Source: Burkholderiaceae bacterium
GTDB taxonomy: Bacteria > Pseudomonadota > Gammaproteobacteria > Burkholderiales > Burkholderiaceae_D
Direction of reading: 5' to 3'
Assembly (NCBI GenBank): GCA_023653025.1
Contig: JAMNXS010000012.1
Span: 1-54,838 of the forward strand
Length of the DNA stretch: 54,838 nucleotides
The position numbers were made by a program, and so were the translations under genes. The number at the start of each line of letters is the position of its first letter. Positions within the stretch are counted from its first letter, which is position 1. Of the stretch, positions 39,549 to 48,344 are shown in pieces. The notes beneath the pieces are model-generated. The model did no database searches, was not told the DNA's origin, and saw only the letters and a list, made by a program, of their open reading frames with translations.

Positions 39549-40496
39549 TTGGAATTCCTCCTGATATCGCTGCTCAACGGCCTGAGCTACGGACTGCTGC
39601 TGTTCATGCTGTCGTCCGGGCTGACGCTTATCTTCAGCATGATGGGCGTGCTGAACTTCGCACACGCGAGTTTCTACATGATCGGCGCCTATCTCGGCTT
39701 TTCGATCAGCCGCTACCTCGGCTTCTGGCCGGCGCTGGTGATCGCGCCGCTGGCCGTCGGCGCGATCGGTGCGCTGGTCGAGCGCTTCGGCCTGCGCGTC
39801 GTGCACAAGCACGGGCATGTGTCCGAACTGCTGTTCACCTTCGGCCTGTCATACGTGATCCTCGAGGTGGTGCAGATGATCTGGGGCCGCGCGGCCGTGC
39901 CTTACCGCATCCCGGCCGAGCTCGACGGTCCGCTGTTCGCGCTGTACTCGATGGCGTTCCCGATGTACCGCGGCTTCATGATGGCGGTGGCGCTGCTGAT
40001 GCTGGGCGCGGTCTGGCTGCTGCTGACGCGCACGCGCATCGGGCTGGTGATCCAGGCGGCGCTGACGCACCCGGAGACGGTCGAGGCGCTCGGCCACAAC
40101 GTGCCGCGCGTCTTCATGCTCGTCTTCGGCGGCGGCTGCGCGCTGGCCGGTCTGGCCGGCGTCATCGGCGGCAACGCCTTCGTCACCGAGCCGGCGATGG
40201 CAGCCATGGTCGGCAGCATCATCTTCGTCGTGGTCGTCGTCGGCGGCATGGGCTCGCTGGCCGGCGCGCTGCTGGCCTCGCTGCTGATCGGCCTGATCCA
40301 GACCTTTGCCGTGGCGCTCGACTGGTCCTTGCTCGGGCCGCTGGCCCGGCTCGGCGTGCAGGTCGCGCCCGGCGATGCGGCCTACCGGCTGCTGTCGCTG
40401 ACGCTGGCCGAGGTCGCCCCCATCCTGCCCTATGTGCTGCTGGTGCTGGTGCTGATCCTGCGCCCGCGCGGCCTGCTCGGAACGAGGGAGACCTGA
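39549..40496 (+). CDS. livH: Branched-chain amino-acid-type ABC permease LivH
   Basis: The 315-residue inner-membrane permease begins at a TTG codon, read as MEFLLISLLNGLSYG, the typical LivH start; no ATG is available near the N-terminus. About eight hydrophobic segments are seen, with landmarks SGLTLIFSMMGVLNFAHASFYMIGA and VIGGNAFVTEP...GGMGSLAGALLASLLIGLIQTF. It pairs with LivM to form the channel. The stop codon overlaps the livM start by one base. Confidence 0.93.
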   Translation: MEFLLISLLNGLSYGLLLFMLSSGLTLIFSMMGVLNFAHASFYMIGAYLGFSISRYLGFWPALVIAPLAVGAIGALVERFGLRVVHKHGHVSELLFTFGLSYVILEVVQMIWGRAAVPYRIPAELDGPLFALYSMAFPMYRGFMMAVALLMLGAVWLLLTRTRIGLVIQAALTHPETVEALGHNVPRVFMLVFGGGCALAGLAGVIGGNAFVTEPAMAAMVGSIIFVVVVVGGMGSLAGALLASLLIGLIQTFAVALDWSLLGPLARLGVQVAPGDAAYRLLSLTLAEVAPILPYVLLVLVLILRPRGLLGTRET

Positions 40497-41785
40497 TGCC
40501 GGTCGCTGCCATGCACTACCAACCGCTGAACCTCGGACGCTGGATCGTCTGGACGCTGTTCGCCGTGCTGCTCGCCGCCGCGCCGCGCGTGTTCGGCTCC
40601 GGCGGCGGCTTGTCGCTGCTGTCGCTGACGGGCACGGTGATGATCTTCGCGCTGTCGTACAACATGCTGCTCGGGCAGGGCGGCATGCTGTCGTTCGGCC
40701 ATGCGGTCTACTCGGGACTCGGCGCCTTCATCGCGATTCATGCAATCAACCTCGCGGCCGGCGGGTCGCTGCCGCTACCGCTGACGCTGGTGCCGCTGGT
40801 TGGCGGCGTTGCCGGGCTGTTGTTTGGTGCGCTGTTCGGTTACGTGACAACCAAGCGCTCCGGCACGACCTTCGCCATGATTTCGCTCGGCATCGTCGAA
40901 CTGGTGTTCGCCTGCTCGCTGATGTTCCCTGGCTTCTTCGGCGGCGAGGCCGGCATCTCGGGCGACCGGGTGTACGGCAAGCCCTGGTTCGGCATCAGCT
41001 ACGGGCCTCAGGTGCAGGTCTATTACCTGATCGCCTTCTGGCTGTTCGTCAGCACCGTCGCGATGTTCGCGCTGGCGCACACGCCGCTGGGCCGCATCGC
41101 GAATGCCGTGCGCGACAACCCGGAGCGCGTGGAATTCATCGGCTACGACACGCAGCGCGTGCGCTGGCTGGTGCTGATGCTGTCGGGATTCTTCGCCGGC
41201 ATATCGGGTGCGCTGTCGGCGATCAATTTCGAGATCGTCACGGCCGAAAACGTCAGCCTCGCGCGTTCGGGAGCCGTCCTGCTGTTCACCTTCATCGGTG
41301 GCACCGGCTTCTTCTTCGGGCCGCTGCTGGGCGCGATCGTCGGCGTGTTCATGACGGTGACGCTGTCCGAGTTCACGAAGGCATGGCAGCTCTACCTCGG
41401 CCTGTTCTTCATTTTGATGGTGATGTACGCGCCGGGCGGGCTGGCCAGCCTGCTGATGATGAACCTGCGCATCGCCGCCCACGGCATGCTGCGGCGGGTG
41501 CTGCCGGTCGGGCTGGCCGTGCTGGGCTCGACGCTGGTGGCGGCTTGCGGAGCCATCGTGCTGATCGAGATGCTGTACCACTGGTCGCTGGAAGCGGCGC
41601 AGGGTTCGGCGATGTCGGTGCTGGGCGTGGCGGTCGATACCGCGAGCCCGGCAGGCTGGCTGGCAGGCGCGGCATTGCTGGCGCTGGGGGCGCTGTCGTT
41701 CCGCCTGACGCAGCCGCCGTTTGCCCGCGTGTGGGGCGACGCGAATGCCGAGATCGAGCGGCTCGAGGCAAGGAGGACGGCATGA
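40496..41785 (+). CDS. livM: Branched-chain amino-acid-type ABC permease LivM with C-terminal extension
   Basis: The 429-residue permease carries the LivM core (ALSYNMLLGQGGMLSFGHAVY, TPLGRIANAVRDNPERVEFIGYDT, FIGGTGFFFGPLLGA). After the core, which ends near the APGGLASLL segment, about 110 residues follow with two more hydrophobic stretches and a charged tail (NAEIERLEARRTA). Start could also be Met6. Its last bases overlap the livG start (ATGA). Confidence 0.93.
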   Translation: MPVAAMHYQPLNLGRWIVWTLFAVLLAAAPRVFGSGGGLSLLSLTGTVMIFALSYNMLLGQGGMLSFGHAVYSGLGAFIAIHAINLAAGGSLPLPLTLVPLVGGVAGLLFGALFGYVTTKRSGTTFAMISLGIVELVFACSLMFPGFFGGEAGISGDRVYGKPWFGISYGPQVQVYYLIAFWLFVSTVAMFALAHTPLGRIANAVRDNPERVEFIGYDTQRVRWLVLMLSGFFAGISGALSAINFEIVTAENVSLARSGAVLLFTFIGGTGFFFGPLLGAIVGVFMTVTLSEFTKAWQLYLGLFFILMVMYAPGGLASLLMMNLRIAAHGMLRRVLPVGLAVLGSTLVAACGAIVLIEMLYHWSLEAAQGSAMSVLGVAVDTASPAGWLAGAALLALGALSFRLTQPPFARVWGDANAEIERLEARRTA

Positions 41786-42549
41786 GCGCGCACGCACTCG
41801 AACTGCGGCACCTGACCAAGCGATTCGGCCAGACCGACATCATCCGCGGCGTCGACCTGCAGGTCAGCCCCGGCGAGCGGCTGGCCGTGATCGGCCCGAA
41901 CGGCGCGGGCAAATCCACCCTGTTCAACCTGATCTCCGGGCGCTTTGCACCGAGCAGCGGGCAGGTGCTGCTGAACGGCACCGACATCACCGGCCTGCCG
42001 CCGTACAAGATCAACCGGCTCGGGCTGTCGCGCAGCTTCCAGATCACCAATATCTTCCACCGGCTGTCGGTGTTCGAGAACCTGCGCTGCGCGGTGCTGT
42101 GGTCGCTCGGCTATCGCTATTCGTTCTGGCACAAGTTGAACGCCCTGAAGGATGCGCGCGAGCGCGCGGAAGAAGTGATGGAAGCCATCGGCCTCGGCTG
42201 GCGGCGCAACGCAGCCGCCGGACTCCTGACCTATGCCGAGCAGCGCGCGCTCGAGATCGGCATCACCATCGCCGGCGGCGCCGACGTGATCCTGCTCGAC
42301 GAGCCGACCGCCGGCATGAGCCGCTCCGAGTCGGACGCGGCGGTCGAACTGATCGCGCGCGTGACCGAGGGCCGGACGCTGCTGATGGTCGAGCATGACA
42401 TGGGCGTCGTGTTCGGCCTCGCCGACCGGATTGCGGTCGTCGTCTACGGCGAGGTGCTGGCCTGCGACACGCCGGCAGCAATCCGCGACAATGCGCAGGT
42501 GCAGGAAGCCTATCTCGGCGGCCATGCGCCGCAGGAGGAAGCGGCATGA
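41782..42549 (+). CDS. livG: Branched-chain amino-acid-type ABC ATPase LivG
   Basis: The 255-residue ATPase has Walker A GPNGAGKST, the LivG landmark GLSRSFQITNIFHRLSVFEN, and Walker B ILLDEPTAGMS. The usual LSGG signature is replaced by LTYAEQRALEIG, a variation also common in this family. ATGA overlaps join it to livM upstream and livF downstream. Confidence 0.95.
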   Translation: MSAHALELRHLTKRFGQTDIIRGVDLQVSPGERLAVIGPNGAGKSTLFNLISGRFAPSSGQVLLNGTDITGLPPYKINRLGLSRSFQITNIFHRLSVFENLRCAVLWSLGYRYSFWHKLNALKDARERAEEVMEAIGLGWRRNAAAGLLTYAEQRALEIGITIAGGADVILLDEPTAGMSRSESDAAVELIARVTEGRTLLMVEHDMGVVFGLADRIAVVVYGEVLACDTPAAIRDNAQVQEAYLGGHAPQEEAA

Positions 42550-43247
42550 GCGCCTTGCTCGACGTGCGCGACCTGCATGCTTTCTACGGCAAGAGCCACG
42601 TGCTGCACGGCGTGAACCTGCGCGTGGACGCGGGCGAGATCGTCAGCCTGCTGGGCCGCAACGGCGTCGGCCGCTCGACCACGGTGAAAGCCGTGATGGG
42701 CCTGGTGCAGGCAGCCGGTTCGGTGAACTTCAAGGGCAGCGAGGTGCTGGGCCTGCCGGCCTTCCGCATCGCGCATCTCGGGCTCGGCTACGTGCCGGAA
42801 AACCGGGATATCTTCCCCACCCTGACGGTCGAGCAGAACCTGCTGCTCGGACAAAAATCCGGCCGGGTGTCGCGCTGGAGCCTCGCCGACATGTTCCGGA
42901 TGTTTCCGCGCCTCGAGGAAAGGCGGCATACTGCGGCCGGCGTGCTGTCCGGCGGAGAGCAGCAGATGCTGACGCTGTGCCGGACCCTGATGGGCGACCC
43001 GGACCTGATCATGATCGACGAGCCGACCGAGGGCCTGGCGCCGAAGATCGTCGATCTGGTGGCCGACTACCTGCAGGCGCTGAAGCAGCGCGGCGTGTCG
43101 GTGCTGCTGGTCGAACAGAAGCTGGCCATTGCGCTCGACATTGCGGACCGCATTTACGTGATGGGACGCGGCGCGATCGTGTTCGAGGGTTCGCCGGAAG
43201 ACCTGCGTCAGCGGCCGGCCGTGCGCAAGGAATGGCTCGAGGTCTGA
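42546..43247 (+). CDS. livF: Branched-chain amino-acid-type ABC ATPase LivF with Arg in Walker A
   Basis: The 233-residue ATPase has the signature LSGGEQQMLTLCRTL and Walker B LIMIDEPTEGLAP, both intact. The Walker A reads GRNGVGRST with Arg43 where nearly all ABC ATPases have Lys. The codon is CGC and the surrounding sequence is fully conserved, so it is not an obvious sequencing slip. LivG, with a normal Walker A, could supply the second working site of the heterodimer. It is followed 40 bp later by the binding-protein gene. Confidence 0.93.
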   Translation: MSALLDVRDLHAFYGKSHVLHGVNLRVDAGEIVSLLGRNGVGRSTTVKAVMGLVQAAGSVNFKGSEVLGLPAFRIAHLGLGYVPENRDIFPTLTVEQNLLLGQKSGRVSRWSLADMFRMFPRLEERRHTAAGVLSGGEQQMLTLCRTLMGDPDLIMIDEPTEGLAPKIVDLVADYLQALKQRGVSVLLVEQKLAIALDIADRIYVMGRGAIVFEGSPEDLRQRPAVRKEWLEV

Positions 43248-43287
43248 AATTTCTTCATCATCCCGAATGCTTAGGAGGCAGACAACC

Positions 43288-44529
43288 ATGAAATCCAACG
43301 CCCGACTCCTGCTGCTGGCCGCAGCAACGGCCATCGGCCTCGCAGCCACGCCCGCCCGGGCCGACGTCGTGAAGGTCGCCTTCATCGATCCCCTGTCCGG
43401 GCCGTTCGCGCCGGTCGGGCAGAACCTGCTGAAAAGCTTCCAGAGCGTGGCCGACATCGCCAATCGCGACAAGTGGGCGCCGGGCCACACCTTCGAAGTG
43501 GTCGGCTTCGATAACAAGGCCAGCCCGCAGGAGTCGCTGACGGTGCTCAAGACTGCCATCGACCAGGGCTTCCGCTACATCGTGCAGGGCAATGGCTCGG
43601 GCGCGGCCGGCGCGCTGATCGATGCGATCAACAAGCACAACGATCGGAACCCGGGCAAGGAAATCGTCTTCCTCAACTACGCGGCGGTCGATCCCGACCT
43701 GACCAACAGCAAGTGCAGCTTCTGGCACTTCCGGCTCGATGCCAATTCCGACATGAAGATGGAGGCGCTGACCGCCTTCCTCGCCAAGGACGCGTCGGTC
43801 AAGAAGGTCTACATCATCGGCCAGAACTACGCGCACGGGCACCAGGTGACGCGCGCGGCCAAGGATTACCTCAAGCGCAAGCGTCCGGACGTCGAGATCG
43901 TCGGCGACGACCTGCATCCCATCGGCAGCGTGAAGGACTTTTCGCCGTATGTCGCGAAAATCGCCGCCAGCGGCGCGGATGTCGTCATCACCGGCAACTG
44001 GGGCTCGGATCTCGCGCTGCTCGTGAAGGCCGCGCGCGAAGCCAGCCTGAAGGCGAAGTTCTATACCTTCTACGGCTACACCACCGGCGTGCCGACCGTG
44101 ATGGGCGCGGCTGCCGCCGACTACGTCCGTTATGCCGGCACCTGGAACGTGAACAACGAAACCTACTCCGGCAAGGATCTGGTCGAAGGCTTCAAGAAAA
44201 AATTCAACGACGATTTCTACGCAGTCACGACCTACTCGGCGCTGCAACTGCTGGGCATCGGCATCCGGCAGGCGAAGTCCACTGATCCGGTCAAGGTGGC
44301 TTTTGCGATGGAGGGACAGAAGTTCAAGACGCTGAATGGCGAGGTCGAGATGCGCAAGGCCGATCACCAACTGCAGCAGCCGATCTACATCACGACCTGG
44401 GTCAAGACCAATGGCAAGGACGTGAAGTTCGATCAGGAAAACACCGGCTACGGCTGGCGCACCGAGCAGAAGATCGAGCCCTATGTGGCTGCGCAGCCGA
44501 CATCCTGCAACATGAAGCGGCCGTCGTGA
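43288..44529 (+). CDS. Periplasmic substrate-binding protein of the liv-type ABC transporter
   Basis: The 413-residue Leu/Ile/Val-binding-type protein has a signal peptide ending ARA (cleavage after residue 25), then VVKVAFIDPLSGPFAPVGQNLL, the ligand-pocket start typical of this fold. GGAGG lies just upstream. It closes the operon ligase-livHMGF-binding protein and probably captures the substrate the ligase acts on. The family covers amino acids, aromatic acids, amides and other carboxylates, so the ligand is open. Confidence 0.92.
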   Translation: MKSNARLLLLAAATAIGLAATPARADVVKVAFIDPLSGPFAPVGQNLLKSFQSVADIANRDKWAPGHTFEVVGFDNKASPQESLTVLKTAIDQGFRYIVQGNGSGAAGALIDAINKHNDRNPGKEIVFLNYAAVDPDLTNSKCSFWHFRLDANSDMKMEALTAFLAKDASVKKVYIIGQNYAHGHQVTRAAKDYLKRKRPDVEIVGDDLHPIGSVKDFSPYVAKIAASGADVVITGNWGSDLALLVKAAREASLKAKFYTFYGYTTGVPTVMGAAAADYVRYAGTWNVNNETYSGKDLVEGFKKKFNDDFYAVTTYSALQLLGIGIRQAKSTDPVKVAFAMEGQKFKTLNGEVEMRKADHQLQQPIYITTWVKTNGKDVKFDQENTGYGWRTEQKIEPYVAAQPTSCNMKRPS

Positions 44530-44550
44530 TCCGCCTTCCGTGACGCAAAC

Positions 44551-44606
44551 GCGCTACCGGCCGCATCGGCCGCCGGTAGCGCCGTCAGTTTTCTCGATTT
44601 TTTCCT
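44551..44606 (+). terminator. Intrinsic terminator after the liv operon
   Basis: GCGCTACCGGC (44551-44561) and GCCGGTAGCGC (44572-44582) form a perfect 11-bp stem around a 10-nt loop, followed by T-rich sequence (GTTTTCTCGATTTTTTC). Confidence 0.85.
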
Positions 44607-44616
44607 CGATTTTTTC
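44593..44616. repeat. T-rich 12-bp tandem repeat
   Basis: CTCGATTTTTTC occurs twice in direct tandem (44593-44604, 44605-44616), with a partial third unit CTCGAACG. It extends the T-rich tail of the preceding terminator. The rest of the gap up to 44792 shows no gene. Confidence 0.8.
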
Positions 44617-44792
44617 CTCGAACGCTTCCCCGATCGTTCCTTCGCCTGCCTAGCCGCCATTCAGCCGGCTGGGTTTGTCGTCCGCCGTCGCGCCGCACGG
44701 TATGTTCTTCGCCACACTTGATCCGATGCGATAGACAAGCCGGATCGCCTGCCTGCAAGCTGCCTCCACTTTGAACTCGTTCGGAGGTTTCC

Positions 44793-45995
44793 ATGCGGGG
44801 CATTTTTCCACTCCTGCTGGCAGGAGCGCTGGCCGTGGCGGACGCCGTATCCGCGCAAACCCTGCGCATCGGTCTGAGCGGCCCCTTCAGCGGCGGCTCG
44901 AGTCCGATGGGCGACAGCATGCGCAATGGCGTTCGACTGGCGGTTAATGAGATCAATGCCATTGGTGGCATCGATGGCCGGCTGATCGAACTGATCGAAC
45001 GCGACGACCGGGCCGACAACGAACTCGGCGCCCGCATTGCCGACGAGCTCACGCGGATGAAGGTGGTGGCGACCATCGGCATCGTCAACACCGGCGTCGG
45101 GCTGGCATCGGTCGACGCCTACCAGAAAGCACGGATACCGCTGATGGTCGCGGTATCCACCGGGCCGGCGCTGACCCGCAAGTTTGCGCCGCCGGCGAGT
45201 CCGGCCAACTTTATTTTCCGGGTATCGCCGACGCTCGACCTCGAGGCGCGCATGCTGGTCGCCGACCTGCACAAACGCGGGCTTGCCCGTGTTGCGCTGC
45301 TGGCCGATGACACGCCGTACGGCGACAGCGGTGTGTCGGCCTTCACCGTCGCGGCGCGCGCCGCCGGGCTTGAACTGGTCGCGATGGAGCGCTTCCGGAT
45401 CGGCGACGCCGACATGAGCCGGCAGCTCGGCGCTGCCCGCGCCGCCGGCGCGCAGGCCGTAGTCGCCTGGGGCATCGGGCCGGAGCTGGCGCAACTGGCG
45501 CGCGGGATGGCTGCGCTGCGCTGGAAAGTGCCGATGCTGGGCAGCTGGACGCTGTCGATGCGCAATTTCATCGAGGCGGCCGGCACGGCGGGCGAGGGCG
45601 CGCTGATGCCGCAGACCTTCATCCAGGATGCCGGATCGGCGGCCAAGAACAGTTTTTTGCTCGCCTATAGTCGCCACTTCAAGGCCGACCTGATACCGTC
45701 GCCGATGAGCGCCGCGCAGGGTTACGACGGCATGCATGTGCTCGCGCTGGCACTCAGACAAGCGCTCAGGCAGGCGCGCTCGCTGGACGGCGACGCCGTG
45801 CGGCGCGCGCTGGAAAACCTCGACGCGCGCTACCAGGGGGCGGTCACCAGCTACGAGAAACCTTTTACGCCCGACGATCATGAAGCGATCTCGGCCAACA
45901 TGATGATCATCGGCAAAGTCGTCGACGGACGCGTCGACTATGCGTATCGCGTGGATCGTCAACGCAGCGCGCTGCTGAAGGTCAAGACGAAATAA
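44793..45995 (+). CDS. Second liv-type periplasmic substrate-binding protein
   Basis: The 400-residue protein has a signal peptide (cleavage after VSA, residue 21) and a type I periplasmic-binding fold: LRIGLSGPFSGGSSPMGDSM, then NEINAIGGIDGR and SPTLDLEARMLVADLHKRG. It has its own ribosome-binding site GGAGG. No permease or ATPase genes accompany it, and a terminator separates it from the liv operon, so it may share the LivHMGF channel or serve another system. It differs clearly in sequence from the binding protein at 43288. Confidence 0.9.
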   Translation: MRGIFPLLLAGALAVADAVSAQTLRIGLSGPFSGGSSPMGDSMRNGVRLAVNEINAIGGIDGRLIELIERDDRADNELGARIADELTRMKVVATIGIVNTGVGLASVDAYQKARIPLMVAVSTGPALTRKFAPPASPANFIFRVSPTLDLEARMLVADLHKRGLARVALLADDTPYGDSGVSAFTVAARAAGLELVAMERFRIGDADMSRQLGAARAAGAQAVVAWGIGPELAQLARGMAALRWKVPMLGSWTLSMRNFIEAAGTAGEGALMPQTFIQDAGSAAKNSFLLAYSRHFKADLIPSPMSAAQGYDGMHVLALALRQALRQARSLDGDAVRRALENLDARYQGAVTSYEKPFTPDDHEAISANMMIIGKVVDGRVDYAYRVDRQRSALLKVKTK

Positions 45996-46022
45996 TACGA
46001 TCGTACTTTTATCGGTTATAGT
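45996..46022 (+). promoter_or_regulatory. Palindrome and -10-like box before the beta-oxidation gene
   Basis: TACGATCGTA (45996-46005) is a perfect 10-bp palindrome starting at the end of the preceding gene. TATAGT (46017-46022) is a one-mismatch -10 box, and the palindrome covers where the -35 would sit. A regulator of fatty- or aromatic-acid use would be a reasonable guess for the binder. Confidence 0.4.
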
Positions 46023-46080
46023 GGGCGGCGAGGCGGTCGCGGCTTGCGACCATCGACGACAACAAGAGGAGACCCCCTTC

Positions 46081-48159
46081 ATGACCGCGACTTACCAGGC
46101 CCACGGCGATATTGCCGTCATTACGCTCGCCAACCCGCCGGTGAATGGCCTCGGGCATTCGACCCGGGCCGGCATTGTCGACGGCGTGAACCGCGCGCTG
46201 GACGATGCGTCGATCAAGGCGATCGTGCTGGTGGGCGAGGGTAAGGGGTTCTCGGGCGGGGCGGATATCCGCGAGTTCAATACGCCGAAGGCCCTGCAGG
46301 AACCGTCGCTGCACACGGTGATCCGCGTGGTCGAGTCGGCCGCCAAGCCGGTGATTGCCGCCATCCACGGAATGGCGATGGGCGGCGGGCTGGAACTGGC
46401 GCTGGGCTGCCACTACCGCGTGGCGGTCGCCGGCGCACAGATCGCGCTGCCGGAAGTGAAGCTCGGCATCCTGCCCGGCGCCGGCGGCACGCAGCGGCTG
46501 CCGCGCGTGCTTGGCCTTGAGCAGGCGTTGAACATGATTGTTTCGGGCACGCCGGTGCGGTCGGAGAAATTGGCCGGCACCAAGCTGTTCGACCAGATGA
46601 TCGACGGCGACCTGCTGCCGGGTGCGCTGAGTTTCGCGCGCGGCATTGCCGACCGGCGTCCGCTGCCGAAGGTGCGAGATATTCGCATCGCGCATGCGAA
46701 TGCCGACGGCTACCTGCAGTTCGCGCGCAACACGGTGCGCGCCGTGGCCGGCCCTTTCCCGGCGCCGCTGCAGTGCGTGGAGGCGGTGGCGGCAGCGGTC
46801 GGCAAGAAGTTTGACGACGGGCTGAAGATCGAGCGCGACCTGTTCCTCGCGCTGGTGCAGACGCCCGAGTCGAAGGCGCTGCGCCACGCCTTCTTTGCCG
46901 AACGCGCCGCGTCGAAGATTCCCGACGTGCCGGCCGATACACCGCTGCGCGCCATCCGTAGCGCCGCCGTGATCGGCGCCGGCACGATGGGCGGCGGCAT
47001 CGCAATGAATTTTGCGAACGCGGGCATTCCCGTGACCCTGCTCGAGATGAAGCAGGACGCGCTCGACAAGGGGCTGGCAACCATCCGCAAGAATTACGAA
47101 AACTCGATGAAGAAGGGCAAGCTGACGCAGGAGCAGCTCGAGCAGCGGGTGGGGCTGATCACGGGCACGCTGTCCTACGAAGCGATCGGCAGCGCCGATA
47201 TCGTGATCGAGGCGGTGTTCGAGGACATGGCGGTCAAGGAGACGGTATTCCGCAAGCTCGACGAGGTGATGAAGCCGGGCGCCATCCTCGCGTCGAACAC
47301 GTCCACGCTCGATGTCGACCAGATCGCGGCGTTCACGAAGCGTCCGCAGGATGTGATCGGCACGCATTTCTTCAGCCCGGCGAACGTGATGAAGCTGCTC
47401 GAGATCGTGCGCGGCGCGCAGACGGCGAAAGACGTGCTGGCGACCGTGATGGATCTGGCGAAAAAGATCAGGAAGACCGGCGTGGTCTCCGGCGTGTGCG
47501 ACGGTTTCATCGGCAACCGCATGGTCGAGCAGTACATCCGCCAGGCCGGCTTCCTGCTGGAAGAAGGCTGCCTGCCCGCGCAGGTCGACAAGGCGATCGA
47601 GAAGTTCGGCTTTGCGATGGGGCCGTTCCGCATGAGCGATTTGGCGGGCAACGACATCGGTTGGTACATCCGCAAGCGGCGCTATGTCGAGAAGCCCGAT
47701 GTCACGTACTCGAAAATTGCCGACAAGCTTTGCGAGCGGGGGCGCTTCGGCCAGAAGACCTCGGCCGGCTGGTATGACTACAAGGCCGGCGACCGCAAGG
47801 CCTATCCGTCGGACGAAGTCAACCGGATGATCGTTGAACACTCGGCCGAAATCGGCGTGCAGCGGCGCAAGGTCGGCGACGAGGAAATCGTCGAGCGCCT
47901 CGTCTATGCGCTGGTGAACGAAGGGGCGCACATTCTGGAAGAGGGCATTGCACTGCGCGCTTCCGACATCGACATGGTCTACCTGACCGGTTATGGCTTC
48001 CCGCTGTTCCGCGGCGGCCCGATGTTCCATGCCGATACCGTCGGGCTGTCGAACGTGCTGATGGCGATCCGCCAGTATGCGAAGGGCCAGCATCCGGAGG
48101 CATGGAAGGCCGCGCCGTTGCTCGAGCGACTGGCCGCCGAGGGGAAGGGCTTCAATTGA
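46081..48159 (+). CDS. Bifunctional enoyl-CoA hydratase / 3-hydroxyacyl-CoA dehydrogenase
   Basis: The 692-residue FadB/FadJ-like protein carries two steps of beta-oxidation. The N-terminal crotonase domain (about 1-190) has both catalytic glutamates, Glu105 in GGGLELALG and Glu125 in LPEVKLG, 20 residues apart as in FadB. The NAD-binding domain starts with VIGAGTMGGG (299-304 for GAGTMG), and two C-terminal dehydrogenase domains follow (FFSPANVMKLLEIVRG, GFIGNRMV, FAMGPFRMSDLAGNDIG). No thiolase gene is adjacent, so it works with thiolases encoded elsewhere. ATG at 46081 has AAGAGGAGA upstream. Confidence 0.94.
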   Translation: MTATYQAHGDIAVITLANPPVNGLGHSTRAGIVDGVNRALDDASIKAIVLVGEGKGFSGGADIREFNTPKALQEPSLHTVIRVVESAAKPVIAAIHGMAMGGGLELALGCHYRVAVAGAQIALPEVKLGILPGAGGTQRLPRVLGLEQALNMIVSGTPVRSEKLAGTKLFDQMIDGDLLPGALSFARGIADRRPLPKVRDIRIAHANADGYLQFARNTVRAVAGPFPAPLQCVEAVAAAVGKKFDDGLKIERDLFLALVQTPESKALRHAFFAERAASKIPDVPADTPLRAIRSAAVIGAGTMGGGIAMNFANAGIPVTLLEMKQDALDKGLATIRKNYENSMKKGKLTQEQLEQRVGLITGTLSYEAIGSADIVIEAVFEDMAVKETVFRKLDEVMKPGAILASNTSTLDVDQIAAFTKRPQDVIGTHFFSPANVMKLLEIVRGAQTAKDVLATVMDLAKKIRKTGVVSGVCDGFIGNRMVEQYIRQAGFLLEEGCLPAQVDKAIEKFGFAMGPFRMSDLAGNDIGWYIRKRRYVEKPDVTYSKIADKLCERGRFGQKTSAGWYDYKAGDRKAYPSDEVNRMIVEHSAEIGVQRRKVGDEEIVERLVYALVNEGAHILEEGIALRASDIDMVYLTGYGFPLFRGGPMFHADTVGLSNVLMAIRQYAKGQHPEAWKAAPLLERLAAEGKGFN

Positions 48160-48171
48160 TGGGCGGGTGAC

Positions 48172-48261
48172 GGCGGGTTTCGCTCCGCTCTACCCGCCCT
48201 ATGATTCCGTGATGTCACAGATCACACCGTAGGGCGGATAGAGCCGCAGGCGAAATCCGCC
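48172..48261. repeat. Inverted-repeat (REP-like) element, copy 2
   Basis: The left arm (48172-48204) and right arm (about 48226-48261) are imperfect reverse complements with the same core as the element at 10560 (GGCGG-R-TTTCGC...CTCTAYCCGCCCTA). The left flank GGCGGGTGACGGCGG also matches copy 1. It lies 12 bp after the beta-oxidation gene and separates it from the convergent reductase gene. The remaining gap to 48344 is C-rich with no gene. Confidence 0.85.
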
Positions 48262-48344
48262 GTGCGAACCGACGAACAACGCCACCCGCCGCAACGCCTG
48301 ACCACCCCCCGTCCACCCACCGGTACTGCCGGCCTTGCCGCCAC

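Noticed and set aside
42546-43247. LivF as a pseudogene because of the Walker A change
   Set aside because: The frame and all other motifs are intact and the operon overlaps are kept; a substitution alone does not show loss.
46009-48093. Open frame of 694 codons opposite the beta-oxidation gene
   Set aside because: Shadow of a motif-complete enzyme; no features of its own.
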